Shown here in pieces: positions 17,937-27,088 of a DNA stretch of 64,000 bases. The number at the start of each line of letters is the position of its first letter. Position 1 is the stretch's first letter. The DNA lies in the NCBI GenBank assembly GCA_018825665.1, contig JAHJEG010000049.1, positions 34,528-98,527 of the forward strand, written 5' to 3'. The stretch comes from a bacterium (GTDB taxonomy: Bacteria > Campylobacterota > Campylobacteria > Campylobacterales > Sulfurimonadaceae). Both the position numbers and the translations under genes were made by a program. The notes beneath the pieces are model-generated. The model was not told the origin of the DNA. It saw only the letters and a program-made list of their open reading frames with translations, and searched no databases.

Positions 17937-18014
17937 TCTATATCCAAAATATTTAATTTATAAGGGATATATAATACTTAAAAAAGGATAAAAAATGACT
18001 AAAACATTCGATTT

Positions 18015-19421
18015 TTACAGTTGAACCGGAATAAAAATCTGATGATACTCATCAAGTTTATAATAAAGTCTTTCACTGTCGGTAGTAAACAATGAGTAGA
18101 TACGTCTTTGGGTCAATTTTTTTGTAAAAGGCAGAATATGGATAAAGTTGTCTTTTTTCTTTAAGGTTCTAATTGGGTTGCTACTCTCTTTAATGACCTT
18201 GATTGACTTGGAAAAGATTGTTGAGAGATTGTTGTAATGTTCTATAACCTGTTCATTCTCTTCTTGATGTTCATTCAGATAGTTGTACAGCTCTATATTA
18301 AAGCCCATCTGCTGTGAGATATCGAAGATTGTCGTAGATACTTTTTCCAGATCTCTGTTGTCCGACAATATCAGGGCGGCATCTTTGACTGAGGAGAAGG
18401 ATCTATCGGAAATCTTAAGGACAGGGACATGGGATTCATAAAGGACACGTCTCATATGACAGTCTGCAAATGTTTCTTTTGAAACGATTACAAGTCCGAT
18501 ATGGTATGATTTAATATCATTGTGAAAAGATGCATCAGGCTCTTTTCGCTCATACTCAATATCAATTTTTACATTCTCACTGCTAAACTCTTTAATATAT
18601 TGAAGAACCGATATATTACCCGGATTGACAATTTTAATAATCAGGTCATGCTTAAACTTTTTATGTGCAAATACAGCACGCTCTACCAACTGTTCTATCG
18701 TATTGTTATTTGCAAGATTCATATCTATATAAAGATACAGGTTTGATCCAAAAGGCTCGGGGAATTGTCCAAGTTCTCTCTTGATGGCACGGTACACAGA
18801 CCTTAAAACTGCAGGATCACCGACTAATATGAGTAGGTCATTTGGCTGAATCATTCGGCGCCGTGATGGCATCAGGAGTTTTCTGTTCCTGTACAAAGCC
18901 ACAATTCGCCAATTTTTCTGTTCTATTACGCCTATGTGTCTGTATACGAAAGAACTTCCAAAAGGAACCAAAACCTCCATGATCTCACCCTCGCCTATAC
19001 CCACATTCTGTGCTATTACAGGAACATTTGGAAGGTAGTCGATAAGCCTTGAGGCCAAGATTTCATTTGAATTGACCAAGACGACATTGGAATCTTCATT
19101 TTTTAAATTCCATTTATTCAAAACGATGACACGAAGCTGTTTTTTTATAGTTCTAATATTTTTTATCGTATTTTCTACGTCAATAACATTGTCCATAGCA
19201 ATAAAGACCTGTACGAACTCCATCTTAAGCAGGTTTGACAACTTGTATAAACTTGTAGGATCAAACTGATAGAATTTAAAACGGGCAGGATTCGCATCTT
19301 CGTATACGTTCTCTTTTAATTGGACTATATAATAAATATTTTCACTTGTATATGTAGAAATAACTCTTTTAATAAAATGCTCGCCCGTAGTACCGTCACT
19401 AATAATTAAAATTTTTTTCAT
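18015..19421 (-). CDS. TrkA-domain protein, COG3400-like (RCK_N/RCK_C)
   Basis: The protein starts KKILIISDGTTGEHFIKRV, an RCK/TrkA-N-like nucleotide-binding fold, and has an RCK_C-type domain at ~residues 150-225 (IMEVLVPFGSSFVYRHIGVI to LLILVGDPAVLRSVY). The C-terminal half (~250-470) has alternating strands and helices that I cannot name. It matches a conserved Campylobacterota family annotated as COG3400. A role in K+ or other ion-channel gating is inferred from the domains only; no channel gene is adjacent. I prefer the ATG at 19421 over the one at 19448 because it starts directly at the conserved fold. Confidence 0.75.
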   Translation of the reverse strand: MKKILIISDGTTGEHFIKRVISTYTSENIYYIVQLKENVYEDANPARFKFYQFDPTSLYKLSNLLKMEFVQVFIAMDNVIDVENTIKNIRTIKKQLRVIVLNKWNLKNEDSNVVLVNSNEILASRLIDYLPNVPVIAQNVGIGEGEIMEVLVPFGSSFVYRHIGVIEQKNWRIVALYRNRKLLMPSRRRMIQPNDLLILVGDPAVLRSVYRAIKRELGQFPEPFGSNLYLYIDMNLANNNTIEQLVERAVFAHKKFKHDLIIKIVNPGNISVLQYIKEFSSENVKIDIEYERKEPDASFHNDIKSYHIGLVIVSKETFADCHMRRVLYESHVPVLKISDRSFSSVKDAALILSDNRDLEKVSTTIFDISQQMGFNIELYNYLNEHQEENEQVIEHYNNLSTIFSKSIKVIKESSNPIRTLKKKDNFIHILPFTKKLTQRRIYSLFTTDSERLYYKLDEYHQIFIPVQL

Positions 19422-19518
19422 ATCTGTCTCTAATATATTTTTTGCCATTATATCATTTTTAAAAAGCTATTAACTTATATTAACTATAATTGAAAGTTAA
19501 TTAACCAAAGGACAAAAT

Positions 19519-20028
19519 ATGAAATTACTTTTCACAATAATGATGCTGTTTTCTTTATCGTATGCAGATTCTTACGAGGCTGACCTAACGGCTGAAGAAG
19601 CTTATGAGATGCAAAAAGAGGGAAAAGCGATTATAGTAGACGTGAGAACTACATTGGAGTTTTTATACACAGGCCACGGCGAAGGTTTTATTAATATACC
19701 TTCACATTTTTGGACATACGATCCAAAATCTATAGAAACCCGCGTAAAAAGCGCTGAGTACGAAATTCAAAACTCAAAAGTAAAGGATCATCCATCCTCT
19801 ATGAAACTCTACAACGCAAAAGAAGTAATAAACAAAAACTTTGTCAGCGAAGTGATGAAGGCTATGAAAATCAGAGGAGCCGACAGTGTCATTCTTGTTT
19901 GCCGCAGCGGACCGCGCTCAAAATTCGCAGCAAACATGCTCTCAAAAGAAGGGATAACAGCCTATAATCTTGAAGACGGGTTTATCTTCGGCTGGAAAGA
20001 AGAAAAAATGCCCTGGGGCGGAGAATAG
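19519..20028 (+). CDS. Periplasmic rhodanese-domain protein
   Basis: A signal peptide (KLLFTIMMLFSLSYADS) precedes a single rhodanese fold: IIVDVRTTLEFLYTGHGEG and the active-site loop VCRSGPRSKF with Cys128. The protein, 169 residues, should handle sulfane sulfur or a related thiol reaction in the periplasm; the partner is unknown. Good Shine-Dalgarno (AAAGGACA). It is convergent with the small gene at 20037-20231. Confidence 0.88.
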   Translation: MKLLFTIMMLFSLSYADSYEADLTAEEAYEMQKEGKAIIVDVRTTLEFLYTGHGEGFINIPSHFWTYDPKSIETRVKSAEYEIQNSKVKDHPSSMKLYNAKEVINKNFVSEVMKAMKIRGADSVILVCRSGPRSKFAANMLSKEGITAYNLEDGFIFGWKEEKMPWGGE

Positions 20029-20036
20029 TCCTAAAA

Positions 20037-20231
20037 CTATTCATCATCCAAAAGACTCTCTAAAAAGCCCTTCTTCTCTTTTGGCTTTTTATAGGGGGTC
20101 GTTCTTTCATCTACAAAGTCGGGATCCCCTCGTTCAAACTCGTTCTGAGAGACCCTCTTGATATGTTTTTTTGGACTGTCATCTACGTAACCGCTGTCCT
20201 TCTTCGCCATAGCATTGTGGGATAGACACAT
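20037..20231 (-). CDS. Small highly charged hypothetical protein
   Basis: The 64-residue protein is Lys/Asp/Glu-rich with no membrane span (for example SGYVDDSPKKHIKRVSQN and YKKPKEKKGFLESLLDDE). A strong Shine-Dalgarno, AAGGAG, sits five bases before the ATG at 20231, supporting a real gene; an internal ATG seven codons later has none. Composition suggests a disordered, perhaps RNA- or protein-binding peptide, but no function is recognised. Confidence 0.6.
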   Translation of the reverse strand: MCLSHNAMAKKDSGYVDDSPKKHIKRVSQNEFERGDPDFVDERTTPYKKPKEKKGFLESLLDDE

Positions 20232-20300
20232 AAGAACTCCTTACGTTTATTATCCCTATATGATACATCCATAAAACTTATTGTAAAATAAATCCAGTTT

Positions 20301-21143
20301 TTAATCCAAAATCTTTTTATTTATATTTGATTCTTTTATCCACATCTCTTTTTCAGACCTTTGCCATTTCTTATCCACAAAATATCCGGTTATCTTCATC
20401 CATCCGGAGGCTTTTTGATTGGAGGTAAAGGATCTTTTTTCTTCCCATTCCTCTATCGCATTGCCGTTGATCGCATCATATATATTACTCTGCGTATTTA
20501 AATAGAAGGTTGCTGCTTCAAAGCTTTCAAGCACGATCTCCACAGATGCATTCTCGTCCGAATACTCTTCTTTCATCATTAGCTTAGGAAAAACATTTTT
20601 TTCCTCACACTCTGCATCTTTTTTAAGAGCCTGCGCATTGATTTTATTTTTCAAATATTCTATCTCTTTATCTTTGGCTTTTATTTTTTCAATATTATTA
20701 TTTATCAAAGTTAAAATATCATTTTCTTTTGCTTTTAAAAGATTATTCTTTGTTTTTAGTTCTTTTTCAAGTTTATTGAGTTTATTGCCTAAATTAGTTT
20801 CATCTTCATTTGAAACACTGTAATTATCAATTTCAGACTTCAATATTATATTTTTTTCCTTTTCGTCTTTAAGGATTCTTCTGTTCTCATTGATCATATC
20901 TTCTTGCTTTTGAATTCTTAAAAGCAGTTCTTCATTTTTTTGTGCGCATTCAGACAAATGCTTATTTTCATCTGTTGACGCTTCTGAAGTTTTGGCATGT
21001 GGAAACTTCGCTTTTAATTGTAACTGACACTCTTCATAGTCATTTCTCAACTCTTTTATATCTTTGACAATAGACTCTATTCTTTGTATCTCATCTGCAT
21101 GTAACAATGACATAAACAGTAAAGCGACAAGTAGTAACTTCAT
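20301..21143 (-). CDS. Secreted coiled-coil protein with SH3-like C-terminus (tentative)
   Basis: A signal peptide (KLLLVALLFMSLLHADEI) is followed by a long heptad-rich coiled coil (~residues 20-175: NKLNKLEKELKTKNNLLKAK and similar) and a C-terminal globular part with NQKASGWMKITGYFVDKKWQ, which resembles SH3-type repeats seen in envelope proteins. It starts within the ATGA overlap at the end of the methyltransferase gene. Likely periplasmic; role unknown. Confidence 0.7.
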   Translation of the reverse strand: MKLLLVALLFMSLLHADEIQRIESIVKDIKELRNDYEECQLQLKAKFPHAKTSEASTDENKHLSECAQKNEELLLRIQKQEDMINENRRILKDEKEKNIILKSEIDNYSVSNEDETNLGNKLNKLEKELKTKNNLLKAKENDILTLINNNIEKIKAKDKEIEYLKNKINAQALKKDAECEEKNVFPKLMMKEEYSDENASVEIVLESFEAATFYLNTQSNIYDAINGNAIEEWEEKRSFTSNQKASGWMKITGYFVDKKWQRSEKEMWIKESNINKKILD

Positions 21144-22255
21144 AACAGACCTTTTTTTACAAGTTTAACACCCATCTCGACGTGATGCGTGTAAGGAAAC
21201 TGATCAAAAACAGCCATATCCAGGACATCATGGCTTTTTGTCAGCATCTCCAAATCACGCACCAGGGTCTCTGGATTGCACGAGATATACAGTATATGCT
21301 CATATCTTGAAGCAAAGGCGCAGGAAGCTTCGTCCATTCCGCTTCTAGGCGGATCTACAAAAATTGTATTGATATTATATGCGTTTATATCCGTATCTTT
21401 CATTCTGCGAAACTCTCTGAACCCGTCTAAGGCCTGAACAAATTCCTCTACGCTCATACGGACGAATTCAATGTTTCCTACTTTGTTTAAAAGCATATTG
21501 GTTTTTGCCGCATTTATTGAAGATTTGGAAATCTCAGTTGCGAGCACCTTATCAAACCTGCTCGCAAAGGGGATAGTGAAATTTCCTGCACCGCAATAGA
21601 GCTCCAGTAAATCTCCGCCTATATCCGAAAGATTTTTCAAAGACCATGATATCATCTGCTCATTTACCCTTGGATTCGGCTGTGTAAAGCTGTTTTCAAT
21701 ATGCTTGAACTTATATACCTGGGAGTCTATATTCAAAGTCTCTGTTACATAATCCTGCCCGACCACGATTTTTTGCTTGCGACTTCTCCCGATGATATAT
21801 ATCCCCAGATTCGCTGCTATTTTCTTAGCAAGTTCGTGCCAGGACTCATCGAGTCTTCTGTGATATAAAAGTGAAACAACCGTTTCGCCGCCGCTCGTGC
21901 TTAAAAAGTCCGCTCCAAAAAGCTTAAACTCAATATTCTCTTTTTTTATCTCTTGTAAAAGTTTGGGCATAAGGGCTGATATATGTTCATTCACCTGCGG
22001 GCATTCATCGATAAGGACGACACCCTTATGATGCAGAGAATTCATGCCATAATGGATATCACCGTCCAAATGCCATATTTTAAATTCACTTCGGGAACGA
22101 TAATGCGAATCCGGTGATCTAAAAACAGATATCTCACCAGTATAAAAGGGTGAGAATCTTTTTTTATTTATTTCTAGTTTTTGCAGCAGTTGCGCTTCAT
22201 AGCCCAGGTCATAAAGTTTACAGGCTCCACATTCTCCAAAGTATTTACAGTCCAA
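21140..22255 (-). CDS. TrmA/RlmD-family m5U RNA methyltransferase
   Basis: SAM-dependent C5-methylation of uridine in tRNA or rRNA. The N-terminus holds a [4Fe-4S] cysteine set, DCKYFGECGACKL plus IDECPQ, then LLELYCGAGNFTIPFA (SAM site) and YISCNPETLVRDL with the catalytic cysteine. The Fe-S cluster is typical of RlmD and of some TrmA-like enzymes, so the exact RNA target is unsettled. Of two in-frame TTG codons, the one at 22255 lies six bases after AGGAA, while that at 22261 has no spacing, so I chose 22255. Confidence 0.88.
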   Translation of the reverse strand: MDCKYFGECGACKLYDLGYEAQLLQKLEINKKRFSPFYTGEISVFRSPDSHYRSRSEFKIWHLDGDIHYGMNSLHHKGVVLIDECPQVNEHISALMPKLLQEIKKENIEFKLFGADFLSTSGGETVVSLLYHRRLDESWHELAKKIAANLGIYIIGRSRKQKIVVGQDYVTETLNIDSQVYKFKHIENSFTQPNPRVNEQMISWSLKNLSDIGGDLLELYCGAGNFTIPFASRFDKVLATEISKSSINAAKTNMLLNKVGNIEFVRMSVEEFVQALDGFREFRRMKDTDINAYNINTIFVDPPRSGMDEASCAFASRYEHILYISCNPETLVRDLEMLTKSHDVLDMAVFDQFPYTHHVEMGVKLVKKGLL

Positions 22256-22278
22256 TTTCAATTCCTAACAATATATAT

Positions 22279-23013
22279 TTATTTTATGGAAGCTATCAAG
22301 TTTCCTATAAGAAGGTTCCATCCATCGATAAGCACAAAGATAAGTATCTTAAACGGCAAAGAGATCATAACAGGAGGAAGCATCATCATCCCCATAGACA
22401 TCAGGATAGATGCGACAACCATATCAATGACCAAAAACGGCAAAAAGAGTAAAAAGCCTATCTCAAAAGCAGTCTTTAATTCGCTGATGACAAATGCTGG
22501 GATTACTACAGAGAGTGGTACATCAGCGACAGTTTGCGGATTTTGCATCTTTCTGATTCTGAAAAACAAGGCTAAATCTTTCTCCCTTGTATTTCTGATC
22601 ATGAAATTTTTAAACGGCAGTGCAGTTTTGTCAAATGCTTCTTCATATCCTATTTTTTCTTCTATATATGGCTTAATCCCGTCTTCATAAGCCTTGGTTC
22701 CAACCGGTTCCATTACAAAAAAAGTCAGTATCATCGCCAGCATTACCAAAAGCTGGGTAGGTGGAACCTGCTGTGTACCAAGCGCTTGTCTCAAAAAACC
22801 AAACACTATGACAAAACGCGTGAAAGTTGTCATCACAAGCACCATGCTTGGTGCTAAAAAAAGAAGGGTTAGGACTACGAGAACATTTAATGAGCTTACA
22901 AGCTGACCCGGTGTATCAGGAGCGGAAAGAGCAAAATTCATCGTCGGGATAGAAACGGCTTCTGCTCCAAGCATCGAAGCAAAAGCGAGCAATACAATAA
23001 CTGTTTTTGTCAT
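22279..23013 (-). CDS. fliP: Flagellar type III export protein FliP
   Basis: Core channel protein of the flagellar export gate. The 244 residues start with a signal-like hydrophobic helix, and the family signature MTTFTRFVIVFGFLRQALGT is present, followed by three more membrane spans ending DGWNLLIGNLIASI. The ATG shares one base with the motB stop, so motA-motB-fliP are translationally linked. Placement of fliP with the stator genes, away from other fli genes, is notable. Confidence 0.95.
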   Translation of the reverse strand: MTKTVIVLLAFASMLGAEAVSIPTMNFALSAPDTPGQLVSSLNVLVVLTLLFLAPSMVLVMTTFTRFVIVFGFLRQALGTQQVPPTQLLVMLAMILTFFVMEPVGTKAYEDGIKPYIEEKIGYEEAFDKTALPFKNFMIRNTREKDLALFFRIRKMQNPQTVADVPLSVVIPAFVISELKTAFEIGFLLFLPFLVIDMVVASILMSMGMMMLPPVMISLPFKILIFVLIDGWNLLIGNLIASIK

Positions 23014-23789
23014 TACTTCGCCGGTGCCTTGTCTAAAATAGAGCGTTTCATTTTAGCTTCATCGGCAGATTTTTTACCGAAGAAATGTAGTTCCACCCTG
23101 CGATTTTTTTCCCGTCCGCTTTTTGTAGCATTGGTTGCCAGCGGTGAATATTCGGCATATCCTGCAGCACTTATTCTAGCAGGGTCCACTCCATCAAGCA
23201 AAAGCTCCTGCAAAACAGAAATAGCTCTTGCTGAAGAAAGTTCCCAGTTGTCTTTAAACGGGCTGGTCTTTCCAGGGCCTTGGTTATCGGTATGCCCCTT
23301 TACGGTTACTTCCATATTATTGGGCAACTCCTCAATTATCAAAGCAACTCTTTTAAGAAAAAGAAGTGCATCATCATTTTCTATAACCGCACTGCCGGAT
23401 TTAAACAAAAGTGAAGCCGGAAGCTCTATAACAAAGCCTTCCTGTGCTTCTTCTAGCGAAATTGTAGGCCCGTGCCCTTTTTCCATCATCTCATTTGCAT
23501 CGATTGCTGCCTGAGTGATTCTATTGACCATCTCAGATGTCTCATCCTGGGATTCTATAGGCGTTGATTCCTGAATACGTCTTTTTGAAATTTCAGTTTT
23601 TGTACCGCCCTCCAGCACGCTCATCGCACCGGAAAGTGATCCTATGGCTTCAGAGATTTTTTTTGCATCCATACTCGACATGGAAAGAAGTAAAACGAAA
23701 AAGCACAGAAGAAGAGACATCAAGTCTCCAAAGGCCGCCAGCCAGGCAGGAAGACACTCTTCACATTCAGGACATTTTTTTTTACCCAT
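23013..23789 (-). CDS. motB: Flagellar stator protein MotB
   Basis: One membrane span carries the proton-binding aspartate, Asp22 in WLAAFGDLMSLLLCFFVLLL. A plug/linker region follows, then an OmpA-like peptidoglycan-binding domain (MEVTVKGHTDNQGP; WELSSARAISVLQELL; NRRVELHFFGKK). The cytoplasmic N-terminus is unusual in having three cysteines in CPECEECLP, also seen in some Campylobacterota MotB. 258 residues; 12 bases after motA. Confidence 0.95.
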   Translation of the reverse strand: MGKKKCPECEECLPAWLAAFGDLMSLLLCFFVLLLSMSSMDAKKISEAIGSLSGAMSVLEGGTKTEISKRRIQESTPIESQDETSEMVNRITQAAIDANEMMEKGHGPTISLEEAQEGFVIELPASLLFKSGSAVIENDDALLFLKRVALIIEELPNNMEVTVKGHTDNQGPGKTSPFKDNWELSSARAISVLQELLLDGVDPARISAAGYAEYSPLATNATKSGREKNRRVELHFFGKKSADEAKMKRSILDKAPAK

Positions 23790-23801
23790 TACTTGGTTCC
23801 A

Positions 23802-24566
23802 TTAGTCAAACTGGCTTACACGATCATTTGGAGCTAAATAACTCAGAAGTTTAGCTTCGAGAACCCTCGGTGCATCACCGGACTGAATCGACATGATTCC
23901 TGAGAGGATCATCTCTTTTACAAGTGTCTCCTCATCATTTCTAATAGACAAGATATTGTATATAGGTGTTCCAAAGATATTACCGATCATCGCACCGTAC
24001 ATCGTTGTAAGCAAGGCAACCGCCATAGACGGACCAATCGCAGAAGGGTCTGCCATATTAAGGAGCATCGCAACAAGCCCGATAAGCGTACCGACCATAC
24101 CCATAGCCCCTGCAAGCCCTGCCCACTGGTTAAATATGGAACCGTGTATCTTGTGTCTGGTGCTCGTCTGCTCCATCTCAATCTCTAAAAGCTCACGAAT
24201 GGTATCGGGTTCGCTTCCGTCAATTGCCATGGACAAGCCTTTTTTCAAAAAGGCGTTAGGCTCCGCGTTGACTTCACCTTCCAAAGCCAGTATTCCATCT
24301 TTTCTCGCCTTTGTCGCGAATTCCACAAGTTTTTTTATCAGCTCAGCCACATCCTCTTCAGGAGGCTTAATCGCTATCATAAAGACTTTTGTAAATGCTT
24401 TCATCTGAGACGGTTTGAACGATATCATCAAAGCACCGATACTACCGCCCACAACAATTAAAACAGACGGAATATCTATATACGCACCAACACCAACACC
24501 CATCGTCATAGCGCCCAGAAGAAGCGCCATAATCAAAACTATACCAATGACCGTACCTAAATCCAT
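23802..24566 (-). CDS. motA: Flagellar stator protein MotA
   Basis: Four-span inner-membrane protein that with MotB couples proton (or sodium) flow to flagellar rotation. Spans at ~residues 5-25, 30-50, 150-172 and 185-205; the conserved pore stretch reads MGMVGTLIGLVAMLLNMADP and then AVALLTTMYGAMIGNIF. The 254 residues and start (AAGG upstream of ATG 24566) are normal. First gene of motA-motB-fliP. Confidence 0.95.
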   Translation of the reverse strand: MDLGTVIGIVLIMALLLGAMTMGVGVGAYIDIPSVLIVVGGSIGALMISFKPSQMKAFTKVFMIAIKPPEEDVAELIKKLVEFATKARKDGILALEGEVNAEPNAFLKKGLSMAIDGSEPDTIRELLEIEMEQTSTRHKIHGSIFNQWAGLAGAMGMVGTLIGLVAMLLNMADPSAIGPSMAVALLTTMYGAMIGNIFGTPIYNILSIRNDEETLVKEMILSGIMSIQSGDAPRVLEAKLLSYLAPNDRVSQFD

Positions 24567-24677
24567 CCAAAAACCTTACAAATTTATAATTGGCTTATAA
24601 TACCACAAAAAATATTAGCTCTAACACTAAAAAAGATTTTTTTCTCTATTTTACTTCATTAATGGGTTCTAAAAGTG

Positions 24678-24683
24678 TACAAT
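24678..24683 (+). promoter_or_regulatory. Candidate -10 box of the envelope glycosylation cluster
   Basis: TACAAT sits 17-22 bases before the ATG at 24700, in the 133-base gap between divergent motA and the first GT39 gene. Confidence 0.3.
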
Positions 24684-24699
24684 ACAGGTATTAAAATAT

Positions 24700-26109
24700 A
24701 TGGATTGCCCCGCTATGCTTGAACTCCTACACAAAACACCAAAAAAAAGTGCCTATGCGATTATTGTATTCTTAGCCGTCTTTAGCACCATTTACAACTC
24801 GTATCTGCCTCTTCACGGGGATGAAGCGTATTACTGGATGTGGAGTCACCATCTTCAGACCGGCTACTACGACCATCCGCCGATGATTGCTTATATGCTA
24901 TACCTTACAAATTTTATTTCCCAGTCAGAATGGGGCGTAAGACTCACGAATGTGATAAGTATGAGTATAGCTGCCCTCTATATTTTCAAGCTTGCATCCG
25001 AGATGTTTGATGAAGAGATTGCACTTAATTCCATTATAATTTTTACAAGTGTTATCCTTGTTCATGCGGGCTATATCATAACCACTCCGGATTCCCCTTT
25101 AATATTGTTTTTTACCCTTGCCTTGTATTACTCTTATAAAGCTCTCTTTCACGGAAGAAGAAAAGACTACCTTCTAACGGGTATTATGCTTGGCTTGATG
25201 ATGCTCAGCAAGTACACTGCCATACTTTTTGTACCCATTATCCTCCTGTTTATCCTGGTTAAAAGAAGAGATATACTTTTAAATCCCAATTTTTATCTGG
25301 CATCCTTACTTACGATACTTATCATTTCACCTATGTTGTTCTGGAACTATCAGCATGACTGGATAAGCTTTACTTTTCAGTTGGAGCACGGCTCTACAAA
25401 GAGCTTTGAGATCTATCCCGGCATGATGCTGGAATTCTTTGCCGGCCAGTTTGGGATATTTTCACCCGTATTTACGGCAGTTTTGTTTTATTATTTAGTC
25501 AAAGAGAAATTATTTGTCAGGGATGACAAACTGTTTTTTCTCTCTCTTAGTGTTGCCGTAATTTTGTTGTTCTTTTTATACAAGGGTTTATATACAAGGA
25601 TGGCTTTAAACTACACCGCTCCGGCATATGTGGGAGGGGCGATACTCAGCGCATATATTTTTACACACTACAGACTTGTGAAAACTTTTAAAATCGCCTT
25701 GATGATTGCAATAACTTTTACTCTTATGGGCAGAATAGGTTTTATGTTCTATCTGGAAGTCGTTCAAGACAGGATGTATGGGAATAAAGAAGCCGTAAAA
25801 CTGCTTCAGAAATATGTCAAAGAAGAGGACAGACTCTATGGTGACCATCTGACAATGGCCGCATACCTGAAATACTATCTCAAAGGTCATCCTGACACAG
25901 ATGTCGTGCCCCAAAGCAGGTTTTCCCAATATGACATGTGGAGAAAAGACGATTATCTGCAAGACGGACTTGTCCTCACAAGAGATCCTGAGCATATCAG
26001 ACTCTCTGAGCTTTATAAAGAGGTAAAACTTCTGGAGACTTTGACTGTAAAAAAAGGGCTCCATGGAGAAAAAACCCTTTATATCTACAGAGTTGGCGAT
26101 GTCAAATAG
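24700..26109 (+). CDS. Glycosyltransferase family 39 / ArnT-like membrane protein (1)
   Basis: A 469-residue polytopic protein with ~10 membrane spans. The first periplasmic loop has the family's catalytic region: PLHGDEAYYWMW with Asp and TGYYDHPPMIAYM with the DHPP motif, followed by TTPDSPLILF. Such enzymes transfer a sugar from a polyprenyl-phosphate donor to lipid A, glycans or proteins at the outer face of the inner membrane. It opens a run of envelope genes (flippase-like, GT9, second GT39, PAP2). ATG at 24700 and an ATG five codons later are both possible. Confidence 0.87.
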   Translation: MDCPAMLELLHKTPKKSAYAIIVFLAVFSTIYNSYLPLHGDEAYYWMWSHHLQTGYYDHPPMIAYMLYLTNFISQSEWGVRLTNVISMSIAALYIFKLASEMFDEEIALNSIIIFTSVILVHAGYIITTPDSPLILFFTLALYYSYKALFHGRRKDYLLTGIMLGLMMLSKYTAILFVPIILLFILVKRRDILLNPNFYLASLLTILIISPMLFWNYQHDWISFTFQLEHGSTKSFEIYPGMMLEFFAGQFGIFSPVFTAVLFYYLVKEKLFVRDDKLFFLSLSVAVILLFFLYKGLYTRMALNYTAPAYVGGAILSAYIFTHYRLVKTFKIALMIAITFTLMGRIGFMFYLEVVQDRMYGNKEAVKLLQKYVKEEDRLYGDHLTMAAYLKYYLKGHPDTDVVPQSRFSQYDMWRKDDYLQDGLVLTRDPEHIRLSELYKEVKLLETLTVKKGLHGEKTLYIYRVGDVK

Positions 26110-26161
26110 AAAATTAATCATTATTTTGATAAAATCACGTCAATTTCAAATACGGTAGAAT

Positions 26162-27067
26162 ATGAAAAACTTTTTAAAACTTTTAATCACTATTGTTATG
26201 TTTTATTTTCTGTTTCAATATATTGATTTTGAAAATCTGATTAACATACTTGCCAAATCTCACGGCGGGACAATACTTATTGCTCTTCTTTTTCAACTCG
26301 GAAGCACATTTATAGCTGCATACAGATGGCGTCTCATCATGCAGCTTTTAGTCTTTAAAGAGAGCGTTTCCTACTATGTCCAAAGTTACTTCAAAGGAAC
26401 TTTTTTTAACCAGGTCCTTCCAAGCAGTATAGGCGGAGATGCAGTCAGAATCATAGACCTGACAAGAAAAGGGTATGATAAAAAAGACACGTTTTACGGT
26501 GTTTTTGTAGACAGGATTGTCGGATTGGTCGGTTTACTTGTCTTAAACCTTATTGCCACGATAATTTTTTACGGTACCTTTGACAAAGATTTTTCATTTT
26601 TGATCATACTCTTGACGGTTGGAGGGATAAGCGGATTTATCCTCCTGTTTCATTTGGAAAAAATCACTTTTTTGGCCAACTATAAATTTTTAAACCTTTT
26701 TCACAGGCTCGCAAGAAGACTCAACAATCTTTATAAAGACAAAACTTTACTCTACAAGCATATAGCGATATCCGTAGGTGTGCATATGCTCTCCATACTG
26801 ACTATATATGCACTTGCTCTAAGCATAGATTTTCATATGAGTTTTCAGACCTTTTTAATAGCGGTACCTCCGGTATTCCTTCTTACTATAATCCCTATTT
26901 CACTTGCAGGATGGGGCATTCGAGAGGGTGCTATGGTTGGTATATTTATGCTTGTAGGCGCAAGTAATGAAAAAGTTTTGGCAATGAGTATCCTTTATGG
27001 TTTACTCCTGATAATCAGTTCACTTCCCGGCTCTTACTTCTGGGTAAAAAGTAAAAAAGCAACTTAA
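26162..27067 (+). CDS. Flippase-like membrane protein (UPF0104/LPG_synthase_TM)
   Basis: A 301-residue protein with ~8 membrane spans and the family signatures FFNQVLPSSIGGDAVRIIDL, GVFVDRIVGLVGL and ISLAGWGIREGAMVGIF. The family is called flippase-like because it often accompanies glycolipid synthesis; direct transport activity is unproven. It stands 52 bases after the first GT39 gene and 21 before the GT9 gene, so a role in moving or modifying the lipid-linked sugar is plausible. Confidence 0.87.
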   Translation: MKNFLKLLITIVMFYFLFQYIDFENLINILAKSHGGTILIALLFQLGSTFIAAYRWRLIMQLLVFKESVSYYVQSYFKGTFFNQVLPSSIGGDAVRIIDLTRKGYDKKDTFYGVFVDRIVGLVGLLVLNLIATIIFYGTFDKDFSFLIILLTVGGISGFILLFHLEKITFLANYKFLNLFHRLARRLNNLYKDKTLLYKHIAISVGVHMLSILTIYALALSIDFHMSFQTFLIAVPPVFLLTIIPISLAGWGIREGAMVGIFMLVGASNEKVLAMSILYGLLLIISSLPGSYFWVKSKKAT

Positions 27068-27088
27068 AATTTCAAAGGATTTAATCAA

